Source of the DNA: an uncultured Clostridia bacterium
Lineage (GTDB): Bacteria; Bacillota; Clostridia; Christensenellales; Borkfalkiaceae
DNA: 64,000 nt
Assembly (NCBI GenBank): GCA_934271245.1
Contig: CAKQQY010000002.1
Span: 62,001-126,000, forward strand
Direction of reading: 5' to 3'
Shown: positions 18,624 through 27,684 of the stretch, piece by piece
Layout: every line of letters begins with the position of its first letter
How positions within the stretch are numbered: position 1 is the first letter of the stretch
Notes under the pieces: model-generated
The model's input: only the letters and a program-made list of their open reading frames with translations
What the model was told of the DNA's origin: nothing
Database searches by the model: none
Translations under genes and position numbers: made by a program

Positions 18624-19646
18624 TTAAAATAATTCGTCGAACCCGATTTTCGCGAGATAATGTTGCTTTGCGTTTTCGTAAGCGACGTAAACCACGCGGT
18701 TTGCGTAATCTACCGCGGCGTGCGGATAAAAAAAGTTTTCTTCGTCGCCCGTAACGTTTAATACGTACTTCCACGTTTTACCGTCCGTCGTCGAACGTAT
18801 CTGCAAACGGTTTCTGTTTTTAAGCCCTACGCTGTCCGAAAAATTGTTTATTAAAAATACGGTGTCATCTATCTTAAACAACGTCGGTTTCGTATGCGGA
18901 TTTAATATATCCGTTACGGCGGCTTTCGTCCAGGTTCTGCCGAAATCGTAGCTGTCCGCGCGATAAAGATAACACCCGTCGTCGGGGCGCATAAGCATCA
19001 TTATATGCCCGTTTTCCAGTTCGATCAAGTTCGGTTCCCAAAGCCCGTTTTTTTCGTACAGGTACCCGTATCTCTGAAACGTAAACCCGTTATCTCCGCT
19101 TACGGCAACGCCGCAACGGAAAGGATATCTGTTTTGCCCCGCGTGCTTATCGCTCGTGTCGTATTTCCAGTCGAAGTCGTATAAAACTTCCTGCCAATAT
19201 AATGGAAAAATCCACTCGCCGTTACTCATAACCACGCCTTGTCTTAAACTTACGCCGTTTAATCCCGAAGTAAACGAAACGGGTTCGCCGATAACGTTGC
19301 CGTCGTCGTCGATAAACTGGCGGAAAGTCTGAAGTTCTCTGTAATGTTCTACGCGGTAATCGTTCGTGTTGTAAGTATGAACGGCGATAAACGGCTTTTC
19401 CGTTTCGGTGAAAATTTCCGTCGCCCAGCACCCCCTTTGAGAGTGCGAAACGACTACTTTCGGGTCCGTCCAGGTTTTACCGCCGTCGCCCGATACGGAA
19501 GTTAAAACCACGTTGGCGTTCTGCGGCTCGGTCGTTCCGCCGCTTAAAAAGGAACATATAAGTTTTCCGCTTTTTAAAAGCCGTATTACAGGCTCTCTCG
19601 CAAAAGACGGAGCAAAATCGTGTATCAGGTATTTTTCCATAAGCAA
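18624..19646 (-). CDS. Cytoplasmic sialidase-like (BNR/Asp-box) protein
   Basis: 340 residues without signal peptide. Asp-box motifs of a six-bladed propeller are seen as SGDGGKTWTDP, SGDNGFTFQ, DSYDFGRTWTK and TTDGKTWKY. The N-terminus FAREPVIRLLKSGKLICSF resembles the first blade of exo-sialidases with an RxP-like motif, but I cannot place the full Arg triad, so the activity may not be on sialic acid. It follows the large surface protein by 6 nt. With a secreted Asp-box protein in the same operon, it suggests a two-step breakdown outside and inside the cell. The N-terminal ATG at 19640 (MEKYLIHDF) is an alternative start. Confidence 0.8.
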   Translation of the reverse strand: MLMEKYLIHDFAPSFAREPVIRLLKSGKLICSFLSGGTTEPQNANVVLTSVSGDGGKTWTDPKVVVSHSQRGCWATEIFTETEKPFIAVHTYNTNDYRVEHYRELQTFRQFIDDDGNVIGEPVSFTSGLNGVSLRQGVVMSNGEWIFPLYWQEVLYDFDWKYDTSDKHAGQNRYPFRCGVAVSGDNGFTFQRYGYLYEKNGLWEPNLIELENGHIMMLMRPDDGCYLYRADSYDFGRTWTKAAVTDILNPHTKPTLFKIDDTVFLINNFSDSVGLKNRNRLQIRSTTDGKTWKYVLNVTGDEENFFYPHAAVDYANRVVYVAYENAKQHYLAKIGFDELF

Positions 19647-19652
19647 TAAGTT

Positions 19653-22073
19653 TTAATTTTTCTTTCCTTTCTTTTTGAGTATCGCGAGCGCGGCGACTAT
19701 CGTTAAAACGGCGAAACAGGAATATAACCCCGTGCCAATATTGCTTCCGCAACCGCCCGCGCTTTTCGCGTAAGTTAAAACTATGGTGTAGTTATTCAGC
19801 ACCGTAAGTTTAAGTTTTCTCGACGACGAAACGTATTCGTAACCGCCGATTTCGTCGGGAGTGATTTCTACGTATTCGTTATAATAACAATCGACGATTC
19901 TGTCATCTTTAATCTTTTCGCCGTCTTCGTTCACGAATTTAAGCGTAATTTTCTGCGGCGTTCTTTCGTAAGTAAGGTTGATTACGAAGTTCGTTAATTC
20001 GGTATCGGCGGCGATTACGCCCGTCAAAGGTTTATCCGACGTTTTATAGTCGTAACCTATAATTTCGGGAATATTTACGGTATATTCGAGTCCTTCCGCG
20101 CCGTAAACCACCTTTGCGAATCCCGACGCGGAAAGAGTTTCTCCGTTTTCGTCGACGTAATTTACGGGTATCTGCGCCGTGCTTGCGCGTTTATATTCCA
20201 TTTTGCTTACGGTTACCAAATCGGTGTCCAAAAGATAATTTCTTATGCTTATCGCGTCGTTCCATTTATATCTGTTAAAAACTCTCGTTCCCCTCGTTAT
20301 ATCCGCAATATTCACGTCTCCCTCGGTGTTTTCGTCGTAAGAATAGTTTAAGTCTTTGGTAGAAATTCCTTTGACTACGGTTACGTCGTTATCTTTATTG
20401 ACGTAAGTCGCTATAACGCCTATGCTTATGCCGTTACCTTCGTTACCCTGCGCGCTGATAATAGATAAATCGGTTTGCACGGCAACTCTCATCTGCGGAG
20501 AAATTTTGCCGTCGATAGACCCGTGCGTATTGTTTAACATAACTTTCCAGGGAATCATCCATGTACCCGAAACGTTTGCAGGTATTCTCGCGCAGTTACT
20601 CCCTTTGCTTATGGAAATACTGCCTTCCGAGCCGTCTTCGAATATCATCAGATCGGTTCTGCTCGATTTTAACGCCGTCGCCACTCTGAAAAAGTTATTG
20701 TTGCTGCCGTTCACGAAAATTTCTACCTGCGTGTTGAATTGCGCGTAACCCACCGTGCTGAACTGAATTAAAAGTCCGCCGTTTTCGTAATCGTAAATAG
20801 TGTTTGAAAGTTTGAATTCGGTTACGGCGTTAATAATGGGGTCGTCGCCGAGTTCGGCGTCGCCCTTTATACCGAAATACATTGCCCCGTCAAGAGAATC
20901 GTTAATATCTATTCCCCTGAAATTGCCTTCGAAGTCGGTAATCACGTCGTAATTATCGTAAGATTCTCTCGAATAACGGAGAGTAACGGTTATATCTTCG
21001 GTAAGCGAGCCCGAAAGCGGCAAATCGCCGTCAACCCCTAAAAAGGAAAATCCCTCGATTTCCGTTTCAATTTTATAGGTAAAATTCGTTCCGTTAAACG
21101 ATATTTCGGCGGTATTGTCGTCGGAAACGCTTGCGCCGTCGGAATCAAGGCGATTGACCGTAACTTTATAAGGGCAATTCTTCACGAATTCTATAAGACC
21201 TATGTTGCTTTCGTCTTCGTCGTAAAGATAATTTTTTGCGCTTATGGCGTTGTTCCATTCTTTCGTAGCGTAAACCGTTTTACCGTTTTTTATATCGGCC
21301 AGGTTTACGTCGGCGTCGATATTTTCGGCGTCGGAAGTATAGGTCAAATCTTTCGTGGATAACCCGGAAACGACGGTCGCAACGTTATCTTTATAGGTAT
21401 AAGTCGCTATTTCCCCTACGGAAATACCCTGCCCTACCGCGCCCGTCGCGGTGTCCGCGGAAACGTCCAACGCGATTAAAACTCTCAACTTGGGATTCGT
21501 GACGGTAAAATAATCGGACGTAACGTCTTTCATGTTTTTCCAGGGAATAACCAAAGTTCCCGCAACGTCTTTGGGGAAATTGCCGCGATTTCTCGATTTT
21601 ACCGCGTCTACGGTAGCCACGCTGCCGTCTTCCAAAATTAAATTATCCTTTCTGCTTGCGCTTAATGCGGTGTGCGCGCTGTAGAATCTGTTATTGCTCG
21701 TGTCGTCGGCAAAGACGAACACGCGCATAAAAGTCCAGTCGGTATTGCCTTTGGAACTTATCTGAATAAGCAAGCCGCCATTTTCTTTATCGTACACGGA
21801 ATCGGAAAGTCTGAATTCCAGAACGGCGTATTGCATTCCGGCGCCTGTTAACGTAACGCCGTCTTTTATGCCCGCGTAAAGCGTTCCGTCGAAAGAATCG
21901 TTCAATTTTATTCCGACGAAGTTCCCGTCCGCGTCGTTAACGACCGTATAATCGGTAAATTCTTCCGCTTTCGCCTGCGCGACTTTACTTACGCCGAAAG
22001 CCGATAAAAGGCTTATCGCGAAAAGAAAAGAAAGTATAATTACCCATATATTTTTATATGCTGATTTTTTCAT
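19653..22073 (-). CDS. Large surface protein: duplicated novel module, MucBP-like repeats, C-terminal GCGS/membrane anchor
   Basis: 806 residues. A signal peptide with a likely cut after AQAKA (residue 36) is followed by module A (about 41-298), a MucBP-like domain (302-368), module B (375-628) and two more MucBP-like domains (about 633-768). The end, GGCGSNIGTG, a hydrophobic stretch and KKKGKKN, looks like a surface-anchoring signal but lacks LPxTG. Modules A and B are homologous: both contain ENGGLLIQ, an IPWK block, VNxADI and a W-N-x-A-I-S-x-(K/R)-NYL pattern. A third copy lies in the next gene upstream. I do not recognise the module; MucBP-like domains suggest mucin or glycan binding. 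No catalytic motif seen. Confidence 0.8.
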   Translation of the reverse strand: MKKSAYKNIWVIILSFLFAISLLSAFGVSKVAQAKAEEFTDYTVVNDADGNFVGIKLNDSFDGTLYAGIKDGVTLTGAGMQYAVLEFRLSDSVYDKENGGLLIQISSKGNTDWTFMRVFVFADDTSNNRFYSAHTALSASRKDNLILEDGSVATVDAVKSRNRGNFPKDVAGTLVIPWKNMKDVTSDYFTVTNPKLRVLIALDVSADTATGAVGQGISVGEIATYTYKDNVATVVSGLSTKDLTYTSDAENIDADVNLADIKNGKTVYATKEWNNAISAKNYLYDEDESNIGLIEFVKNCPYKVTVNRLDSDGASVSDDNTAEISFNGTNFTYKIETEIEGFSFLGVDGDLPLSGSLTEDITVTLRYSRESYDNYDVITDFEGNFRGIDINDSLDGAMYFGIKGDAELGDDPIINAVTEFKLSNTIYDYENGGLLIQFSTVGYAQFNTQVEIFVNGSNNNFFRVATALKSSRTDLMIFEDGSEGSISISKGSNCARIPANVSGTWMIPWKVMLNNTHGSIDGKISPQMRVAVQTDLSIISAQGNEGNGISIGVIATYVNKDNDVTVVKGISTKDLNYSYDENTEGDVNIADITRGTRVFNRYKWNDAISIRNYLLDTDLVTVSKMEYKRASTAQIPVNYVDENGETLSASGFAKVVYGAEGLEYTVNIPEIIGYDYKTSDKPLTGVIAADTELTNFVINLTYERTPQKITLKFVNEDGEKIKDDRIVDCYYNEYVEITPDEIGGYEYVSSSRKLKLTVLNNYTIVLTYAKSAGGCGSNIGTGLYSCFAVLTIVAALAILKKKGKKN

Positions 22074-22088
22074 TTTTCCACCTGAACG

Positions 22089-22205
22089 TTAAACGTTTTC
22101 CCAGATAATATCGTTAAAAACGTCTTCGCCGGGAACGGAGTTAGAAAGCACTTCCCGTTCGTCGATTTTTACGTAGGTAAATACGGGTTTTAAGTATTTT
22201 TTCAT
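22089..22205 (-). CDS. Small 38-residue peptide of unknown function
   Basis: A short frame between two surface-protein genes. It starts at ATG 22205-22203 after a very strong ribosome site (AGGGGG) and stops at TAA 22091-22089. It begins MKKYLKPVFTYVKIDEREVL, continues SNSVPGEDVF and ends NDIIWENV. It is acidic, has no signal peptide or membrane segment, and is tightly spaced on both sides (12 nt from the upstream stop, 15 nt to the downstream start). The strong site and lack of overlap favour a real gene. The layout (basic start, then EVLS followed by a Gly/Asp/Trp-containing tail) recalls precursor peptides, but no modification enzyme is adjacent. Confidence 0.65.
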   Translation of the reverse strand: MKKYLKPVFTYVKIDEREVLSNSVPGEDVFNDIIWENV

Positions 22206-22217
22206 AATTTCCCCCTT

Positions 22218-24092
22218 TTATGCGTTTAAAGTTAATTTAAATGAAACGGTCGTTTCGCCGTTTTCCGACGTCATCGCGACTTCCGTTACGCTGTATTTTA
22301 ATCCGTTAATTTCTATCTCGCTTATAACCAAAGCGTTCAAGGAAATTCTTACTCCGTTAAGGGTAAGAACTTTTACTTCGCCCTTTATAACCACCGTCGA
22401 AACAGTTCCGTCCGTTAAAACGTTTCCGCTTTTAACCGTATAAGAAGCGTTTCCGTTTTCTTTTTCTACTTTGTTTTCCGTAACGGTTAAATCCGCAACC
22501 TTATCGAAATAAGTTTTTAATATCGCCTTTTGGTCATCGGTGGTTTCCGCCGCCCCGAAAGCCGCTTCCGCAACCCGATACATCGAACGGGAATTGTTTA
22601 CTTTATCGAAAGGCGTATAAACGTAAGCGGTGGAATCGTCGCTGTATTTTAAGACGAGATATCCCCTTGCCGAGAAATCGAGATTAGTGTTTTCGTCGTT
22701 GACGTTTACGAGCGCGCCGACGTACGAATAATTGCCGTTTTCTTCCTCGAACCACCCGTTGTCGGCAGTTTTAACGATGTTAGCCACCGTTTTGTTTTCG
22801 ACGAAATTTTCTAAAACGAACTCTTTGTTTTCGAGATATTTCGTCGGCAACACGAGCGTTCCCATAGCGGTAACGTAATTTTCGATAAAATTATAATCGG
22901 AAGAAGCGATTTCGCTTATAAATCTTATGCCGTTACTGCCCGCGCGAAGTTTTATCGCCGCGCCGTCTTTCATATTATAATTCACGCCGACGGCTGTATA
23001 CGTAATATCTTCCGTAACGGTCGCAACCGACTCCGCCCCGTATAAATCGGTAAGGTTTTCCGTATCGGAAGTCCAGCCGACAAAGGTTTTATCCGTCACT
23101 TCGACGGCGCCGAAAGAAACTTGTTTACCCGCTCTTAAAGCCTTCGTCGTAGTTTCCTTTTCGCTCACGAAACTTACCGTTTTCAATTTTTCGAATTCGA
23201 TAAGACCTACGTTGCTGTTATCGGTATCGGTTAAGTAATTTTTGACGCTTACGCTCGTATTCCATTCTCTCGAACAAAACACCGTTTTACCCTTTTTTAT
23301 ATCTGCTAAATTTACGTCGGCTGTCGTATCTTCCGCGTCGGTAGTATAAGTAAGATTTTTAGCGGAAAAACCCGTTACTACTTCGGCAACGTCGCTGCTA
23401 TAAGTGTAAGTGGATATGTTTTCGATGGTAATACCCTGATCGGCTCTCGTGTTGCCGGTATCGGCGGATAAATCGGTGATGACGACTATTCGCAATTCGG
23501 GGTCGGTAGTGGTAATGGTACCGTTGGTGTTATCCGTCATATGCGCCCAGGGCAATACCATAGTACCCGAAGTTTCTCTCGGAATGGTAACCCTGTTGTT
23601 CGTTCTCGAAAACGCCAAAGTGGTAATATCTCCGTTATCTTTTATAAAATAACGGTTTACCCCGTTGCACTGCGCAGCCGTAAGCCCTGCGTGGGCGACC
23701 ATCATTCTGTTGGTCGTTTCCCCTACGAAAGCGTAAACTCTCGTACTGAAATCTTTCGTTCTCCCTTCGGTGTTAAGGTGAATAAGCAAGCCGCCGTTCT
23801 CCTTATCGAACACGGTATTTTTAAGTCTGTATTCTATGGCAACGCCCTTAATCCCCGTACCGAACTCGGTAACGTTCTTTTTGATTCCGGCGTAAAACGC
23901 CCCGTCGAAACTACCGTTTAACCCTATACCGACGAAATTTCCGTCGGCGTCCTTTGCCACGGTATAATCGGCGGCTGTTTCTGCCGTCGCCTGCGTTTTG
24001 TTATAAGGAAAAATCACCGCCGTAACGCTCGCAAGTAAAACGGCAACGGCAATAATCAACCCTATAATCTTACCTTTGTGTAATGTTTTCAC
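22218..24092 (-). CDS. Secreted protein with one copy of the shared module
   Basis: 624 residues. A signal peptide (KIIGLIIAVAVLLASVTAVI, likely cut near ATA|ET at residue 36-37) precedes the module (about 42-298), closely like modules A and B of the neighbouring 806-residue protein: DYTVAKDADGNFVGIGLN, ENGGLLIHLN, MVLPWAHM, VNLADIKKGKTVF. An InlB-type repeat-like stretch (DKTFVGWTSDTENL) follows, then an uncharacterised C-terminal region with GIRFISEIASSDY. There is no C-terminal anchor, so it is probably released or bound through its partner. Its start overlaps the secreted sialidase-like gene by 23 nt. Function unknown; co-expression suggests glycan capture. Confidence 0.78.
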   Translation of the reverse strand: MKTLHKGKIIGLIIAVAVLLASVTAVIFPYNKTQATAETAADYTVAKDADGNFVGIGLNGSFDGAFYAGIKKNVTEFGTGIKGVAIEYRLKNTVFDKENGGLLIHLNTEGRTKDFSTRVYAFVGETTNRMMVAHAGLTAAQCNGVNRYFIKDNGDITTLAFSRTNNRVTIPRETSGTMVLPWAHMTDNTNGTITTTDPELRIVVITDLSADTGNTRADQGITIENISTYTYSSDVAEVVTGFSAKNLTYTTDAEDTTADVNLADIKKGKTVFCSREWNTSVSVKNYLTDTDNSNVGLIEFEKLKTVSFVSEKETTTKALRAGKQVSFGAVEVTDKTFVGWTSDTENLTDLYGAESVATVTEDITYTAVGVNYNMKDGAAIKLRAGSNGIRFISEIASSDYNFIENYVTAMGTLVLPTKYLENKEFVLENFVENKTVANIVKTADNGWFEEENGNYSYVGALVNVNDENTNLDFSARGYLVLKYSDDSTAYVYTPFDKVNNSRSMYRVAEAAFGAAETTDDQKAILKTYFDKVADLTVTENKVEKENGNASYTVKSGNVLTDGTVSTVVIKGEVKVLTLNGVRISLNALVISEIEINGLKYSVTEVAMTSENGETTVSFKLTLNA

Positions 24093-25761
24093 GTTTTCCC
24101 TCCTTAAACTTTTTTATTTCGTAAAAAAATTTTTTTATTAACGATACTATCGCCGCGCCGCCGAATAAAACTATCGGAATAAATAAATCGGCGTTTAACG
24201 ACGAAGAGCAGCCGCTCCCCGAATCTTCCAGAACGATTCTGAACTTCAACGCCCCGTATCCGTCTTTTAATTTGGACGGCATTTCTTCCGTCGAAGTAAA
24301 ATACGCGGTGTACGTTCCCGCCTTATTTTTATCGTAACCGGACACGCGGTATCTTCCCGTAAGCGTGTAGTTTTTTCCGTTATCGTCGGTAACGTTTATG
24401 GTGGTAGGCTTATTCTTTAAAATATCCTTTATATCCGTGCCGACTTTATATTTTTCCACCTTTTCGAAGGCGCCGTTTACGGAAACGATATCGCCGTAGC
24501 TGTAATCTATTTTCGCGATAATTATTCCCTGCTTGGCGTTTTCCGTGCAGAACTCGCCTTTTTTAACGTCTTCTTCGGTAAATATATGCATTCTGATACC
24601 GCCTTCGCCGTAACGTTCGCGGTCGTGAACCATATAAATCAATCCGTCGTCGTCCTGATAGAAATCGGGGTACGACGATTGAGTCGGGTCTAACTGCAAC
24701 GAATACGGCCATGTTTCGCCGTCGTCTTCGCTGAGCCAGCAAGCCATATTTCTTCTGTCGGTGTTTCTGCCCTGCATATTCGTTACGAAAAGAAGATTTC
24801 CCGACTTTAATCTCGCCATGTAGAACCTGCTCCCCGGCGAATAGAAAGGCGGGTTTGCCAAATCGTTAGTCGCTCTCGTCCAGGTATTGCCGCCGTCGGA
24901 AGAAAAAGACTGTTCCATGCTCATACCGTCGCAAAGCCTTATAATCGCCCATAATTTGCCGTCTTTCTTTTCTACGATAGACACTTCGGCGAAATCGTGA
25001 TATCTGTCTTCCACGGTGGACTTTATTACTCTGTATGCGGAAAAGGTTTCGCCGTCGTCTTCCGATTTTATAATGGTGGTCGGAATACCGTCGAAAGCGT
25101 TGTTACCGTACGCCGCCAGAATTCTTCCGTCGGAAAGAAGAGTAGGCTTACATGTAACCGACATTTTCGCGCCCGTAACCTTCGGATAGGAATAGGTAAT
25201 GTTTTCAAGCGGACCGTCGGCGTTATACAGTTTAATCATCTGCGAACCGGTCATTTTGTTGTCGCCGTAGATAAGGCAAAGTTCGCCCGCGCCGTTTTTA
25301 TAAAATATCGGCCACACTATGCCGAGCGGAGAACCGGTAATAACCATCCAGGGGTTTTTCCAGGTAACGCCCATATCGGCGCTTACCGCAACGCAGATAT
25401 AGTTATCCGTATCGGGTTCGCCCTTGCCGCCCGTGTACCAGGCGACGAAAATATTGTTGCCCGCCTTCGCAACGGTAGGAATACCGTTCCATTTTTTGTG
25501 TTCGGGATAAAAATCTTCATCCGTTTCGGGACCGACTTTAACGGATAAATCGGTGGTTTCGTCTACTATCGTTATACCCACTTTAACGTTAGGGTATTTT
25601 TCGAAAGTAATATCTTTAACGGACAAATCGTGATTGACTTTTTTAATTTCGTCGGCGTACGTTTTTCTTACCGGCGTTTTAGTGATAAACCCCGAAAACA
25701 ACCCGAATACCATCGCCGCAAGGACGACCAAACTTAAACGTTTTATTATCGTTTTACTCAT
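24070..25761 (-). CDS. Secreted, membrane-anchored sialidase-like (BNR/Asp-box) protein
   Basis: 563 residues. A signal peptide is followed by TYA|DE (about residue 36) as a likely cut. Asp-boxes include SADMGVTWKNP, SEDDGETFSAY, SSDGGNTWTRA and SEDDGETWPYS. FVAWYTGGKGEPDTDNY lies in the first blade. A small C-terminal domain follows, then SGSGCSSSLN, a hydrophobic segment and a long basic tail, an arrangement like the GCGS end of the neighbouring surface protein. It probably hydrolyses or binds terminal sugars on host or dietary glycans; sialic-acid specificity is not proved. Coupled by a 4-nt overlap to the binding-protein gene. Confidence 0.82.
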   Translation of the reverse strand: MSKTIIKRLSLVVLAAMVFGLFSGFITKTPVRKTYADEIKKVNHDLSVKDITFEKYPNVKVGITIVDETTDLSVKVGPETDEDFYPEHKKWNGIPTVAKAGNNIFVAWYTGGKGEPDTDNYICVAVSADMGVTWKNPWMVITGSPLGIVWPIFYKNGAGELCLIYGDNKMTGSQMIKLYNADGPLENITYSYPKVTGAKMSVTCKPTLLSDGRILAAYGNNAFDGIPTTIIKSEDDGETFSAYRVIKSTVEDRYHDFAEVSIVEKKDGKLWAIIRLCDGMSMEQSFSSDGGNTWTRATNDLANPPFYSPGSRFYMARLKSGNLLFVTNMQGRNTDRRNMACWLSEDDGETWPYSLQLDPTQSSYPDFYQDDDGLIYMVHDRERYGEGGIRMHIFTEEDVKKGEFCTENAKQGIIIAKIDYSYGDIVSVNGAFEKVEKYKVGTDIKDILKNKPTTINVTDDNGKNYTLTGRYRVSGYDKNKAGTYTAYFTSTEEMPSKLKDGYGALKFRIVLEDSGSGCSSSLNADLFIPIVLFGGAAIVSLIKKFFYEIKKFKEGKRENITQR

Positions 25762-27647
25762 TTACTTTCCACCTTATAAACGTAAGACGGACGCGCGATG
25801 GCGTTTTCGGCGTTACCGCGCAGTTTGACTTCGGGAGCGACGTAATCGGCTCTGTTCTTCGGATAAGCGAATTGCATATTTCTGCTTTGTTTGTATTCCT
25901 TGAAAAACTGATTTCGCGTATTCATCCACTCGGTCGCGCCCTTGCTTTCGGAATCTCTCAACGCTTTGTCGAAAATGCTTTCGAACTGCGCCGAGTCGGT
26001 CGCCATAATAAGTTTCGGAACGGCGATTTTCCATATATTAAATATCTCCGACTGCTGTTTTGCGTAGGTGTTTAAAACTTTTCTGTCAGTACTGGTAAGG
26101 GTAAAATCGAAATCCGCCTGATTGTAAGTGTAACCGAAATAAGTGCTTTTGTTCTGATATAAAATCCAGTCTACGGGGTGTCTCATTCCGATAAAATCGT
26201 CTTCTTTGGAAACCATACGCCCGTAAGCCGCGTTAGAAAAGGGAGTAATTCTTCTTATGCCTAACGCCTGAACTCTCTGGTTTTTCACGAGAGAAGGAAG
26301 TGTCGACTTAAAAGCGTCCGTCGTTTTTATAACCCCGTAGGTGCTTGCCTTTCCCGTGTCGTGGTCGGTTTCGCCCGGTCTTAACACCCATTCGTAATTA
26401 TCGGCAGACCCGTACATCGCTTCGCGCTGACCCTGTTCGCTGAAAAGGTAATCGAACACTTTTATAACTCTGTCCTCGCGTTCGCAGTTGGTGGTTATCA
26501 TAGACTGATAAACGCCCTTTCTGTTATAGTTCTGAAGTAACGGAACGTCGCCGTTTTCGTTGGTAAGCAGTACCGTCACGTATTGACAGGACGGGTCTAC
26601 CGTATCCGTTTCGGCGTTATAGTTATCGCTTTCCAGAGCCACCTGTCCGAAATGGGTTACCTGCGTGCCGCCGATTAAAACGAAAGGCTTATCGCGTTGC
26701 AAAGAAGTCGTAAGCGCGCCCGCTTCCCACTGGAAGTTCTGCGAAGAAACGAGTCCGTTTTTGTACATGGCGTTCATAAAAGAAATCGCGTCTTTAAAAG
26801 CGTCGGAACCGTAAAGGTAGGTAAGGTCGCCGTTTTTATCTTCGGGGGCGTACCCCATCATTTCCGTTAAAGCGGTTATGCTGTAACTTAATTCTTCGCC
26901 CGAAGAATAGAAAGGCGCGAAACAGACCGTCGGGTCGCTCGGAGTAAATCCGTAATTGCTCTTCGCCCATTGACACATTTCCAGAAATCCGCTGGGTTTA
27001 GTAATAGTCGCGTCGGGGTCAAAAGAAGAATCGCGGGAAGTTTTATACGCGATATAAGCGTCTAAAATATCTTTTCTCACGGCAATATCTCTCGCGGCGT
27101 AACCTTCCGCGCCGAGATCTTCCATAGTGGCGATATCCGCGTCGCTGTAAAAGTTACTGCTTAACGCGTAAGTGTTGTCGTCGGACGCTCTGTAATGTTC
27201 CCAGTGGTCTTCGGTAACTCTGTCAAGCATACTCGGAGCGTAATATTCGGCGAGTTTGTTAAGCGGATAGCAATAGCCTTCTTCCGCAAGTTGAATACGC
27301 AACGACGAATCCGCCACGGTAATAACGTCGGGTAAATCGTCGCCCGAAATCATCGTGGTAAGTTCACTGTGGTCGCTCGTCATCGCGCTTTCGAACTTGA
27401 CGTTTACGCCCGTTCTGTCGTAGATGAGTTGTTCGAGATTCTCGTCGGCAACGCTGTAATCGAAGAACCATCTTATGGTAATATCTTCGTCGCCGGGGTC
27501 AACCTGAAGCCAACTGTCCACGTCTTTATCGTAATCGGTGGAAAAACGCGGAACGTATTCGCCGTCGTTTCTATGCCCCGTGTCGCCACAGGCAACCATA
27601 CCGAAAGCAAATAATAAAGATAACGCAACCGATAAAAATTTTTTCAT
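25758..27647 (-). CDS. Extracellular solute-binding lipoprotein of a carbohydrate ABC importer
   Basis: 629 residues. The signal MKKFLSVALSLLFAFGMVAC places the lipobox Cys at residue 20. The rest is a long type-1 solute-binding protein of the LplA-like class: SGDDLPDVITV, YCYPLNKLAEYYAPSML, YNRKGVYQSMITTNCERED. At about 610 mature residues it is larger than maltose-type binders and fits binders of oligosaccharides or decorated sugars in Clostridia. The two permease genes directly precede it. No ATPase gene is nearby, so a shared MsmK-like ATPase is presumably encoded elsewhere. Confidence 0.9.
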   Translation of the reverse strand: MKKFLSVALSLLFAFGMVACGDTGHRNDGEYVPRFSTDYDKDVDSWLQVDPGDEDITIRWFFDYSVADENLEQLIYDRTGVNVKFESAMTSDHSELTTMISGDDLPDVITVADSSLRIQLAEEGYCYPLNKLAEYYAPSMLDRVTEDHWEHYRASDDNTYALSSNFYSDADIATMEDLGAEGYAARDIAVRKDILDAYIAYKTSRDSSFDPDATITKPSGFLEMCQWAKSNYGFTPSDPTVCFAPFYSSGEELSYSITALTEMMGYAPEDKNGDLTYLYGSDAFKDAISFMNAMYKNGLVSSQNFQWEAGALTTSLQRDKPFVLIGGTQVTHFGQVALESDNYNAETDTVDPSCQYVTVLLTNENGDVPLLQNYNRKGVYQSMITTNCEREDRVIKVFDYLFSEQGQREAMYGSADNYEWVLRPGETDHDTGKASTYGVIKTTDAFKSTLPSLVKNQRVQALGIRRITPFSNAAYGRMVSKEDDFIGMRHPVDWILYQNKSTYFGYTYNQADFDFTLTSTDRKVLNTYAKQQSEIFNIWKIAVPKLIMATDSAQFESIFDKALRDSESKGATEWMNTRNQFFKEYKQSRNMQFAYPKNRADYVAPEVKLRGNAENAIARPSYVYKVESK

Positions 27648-27684
27648 ATTATTCTCCTTATATTCTTTTATTTAACGCCGCCCC

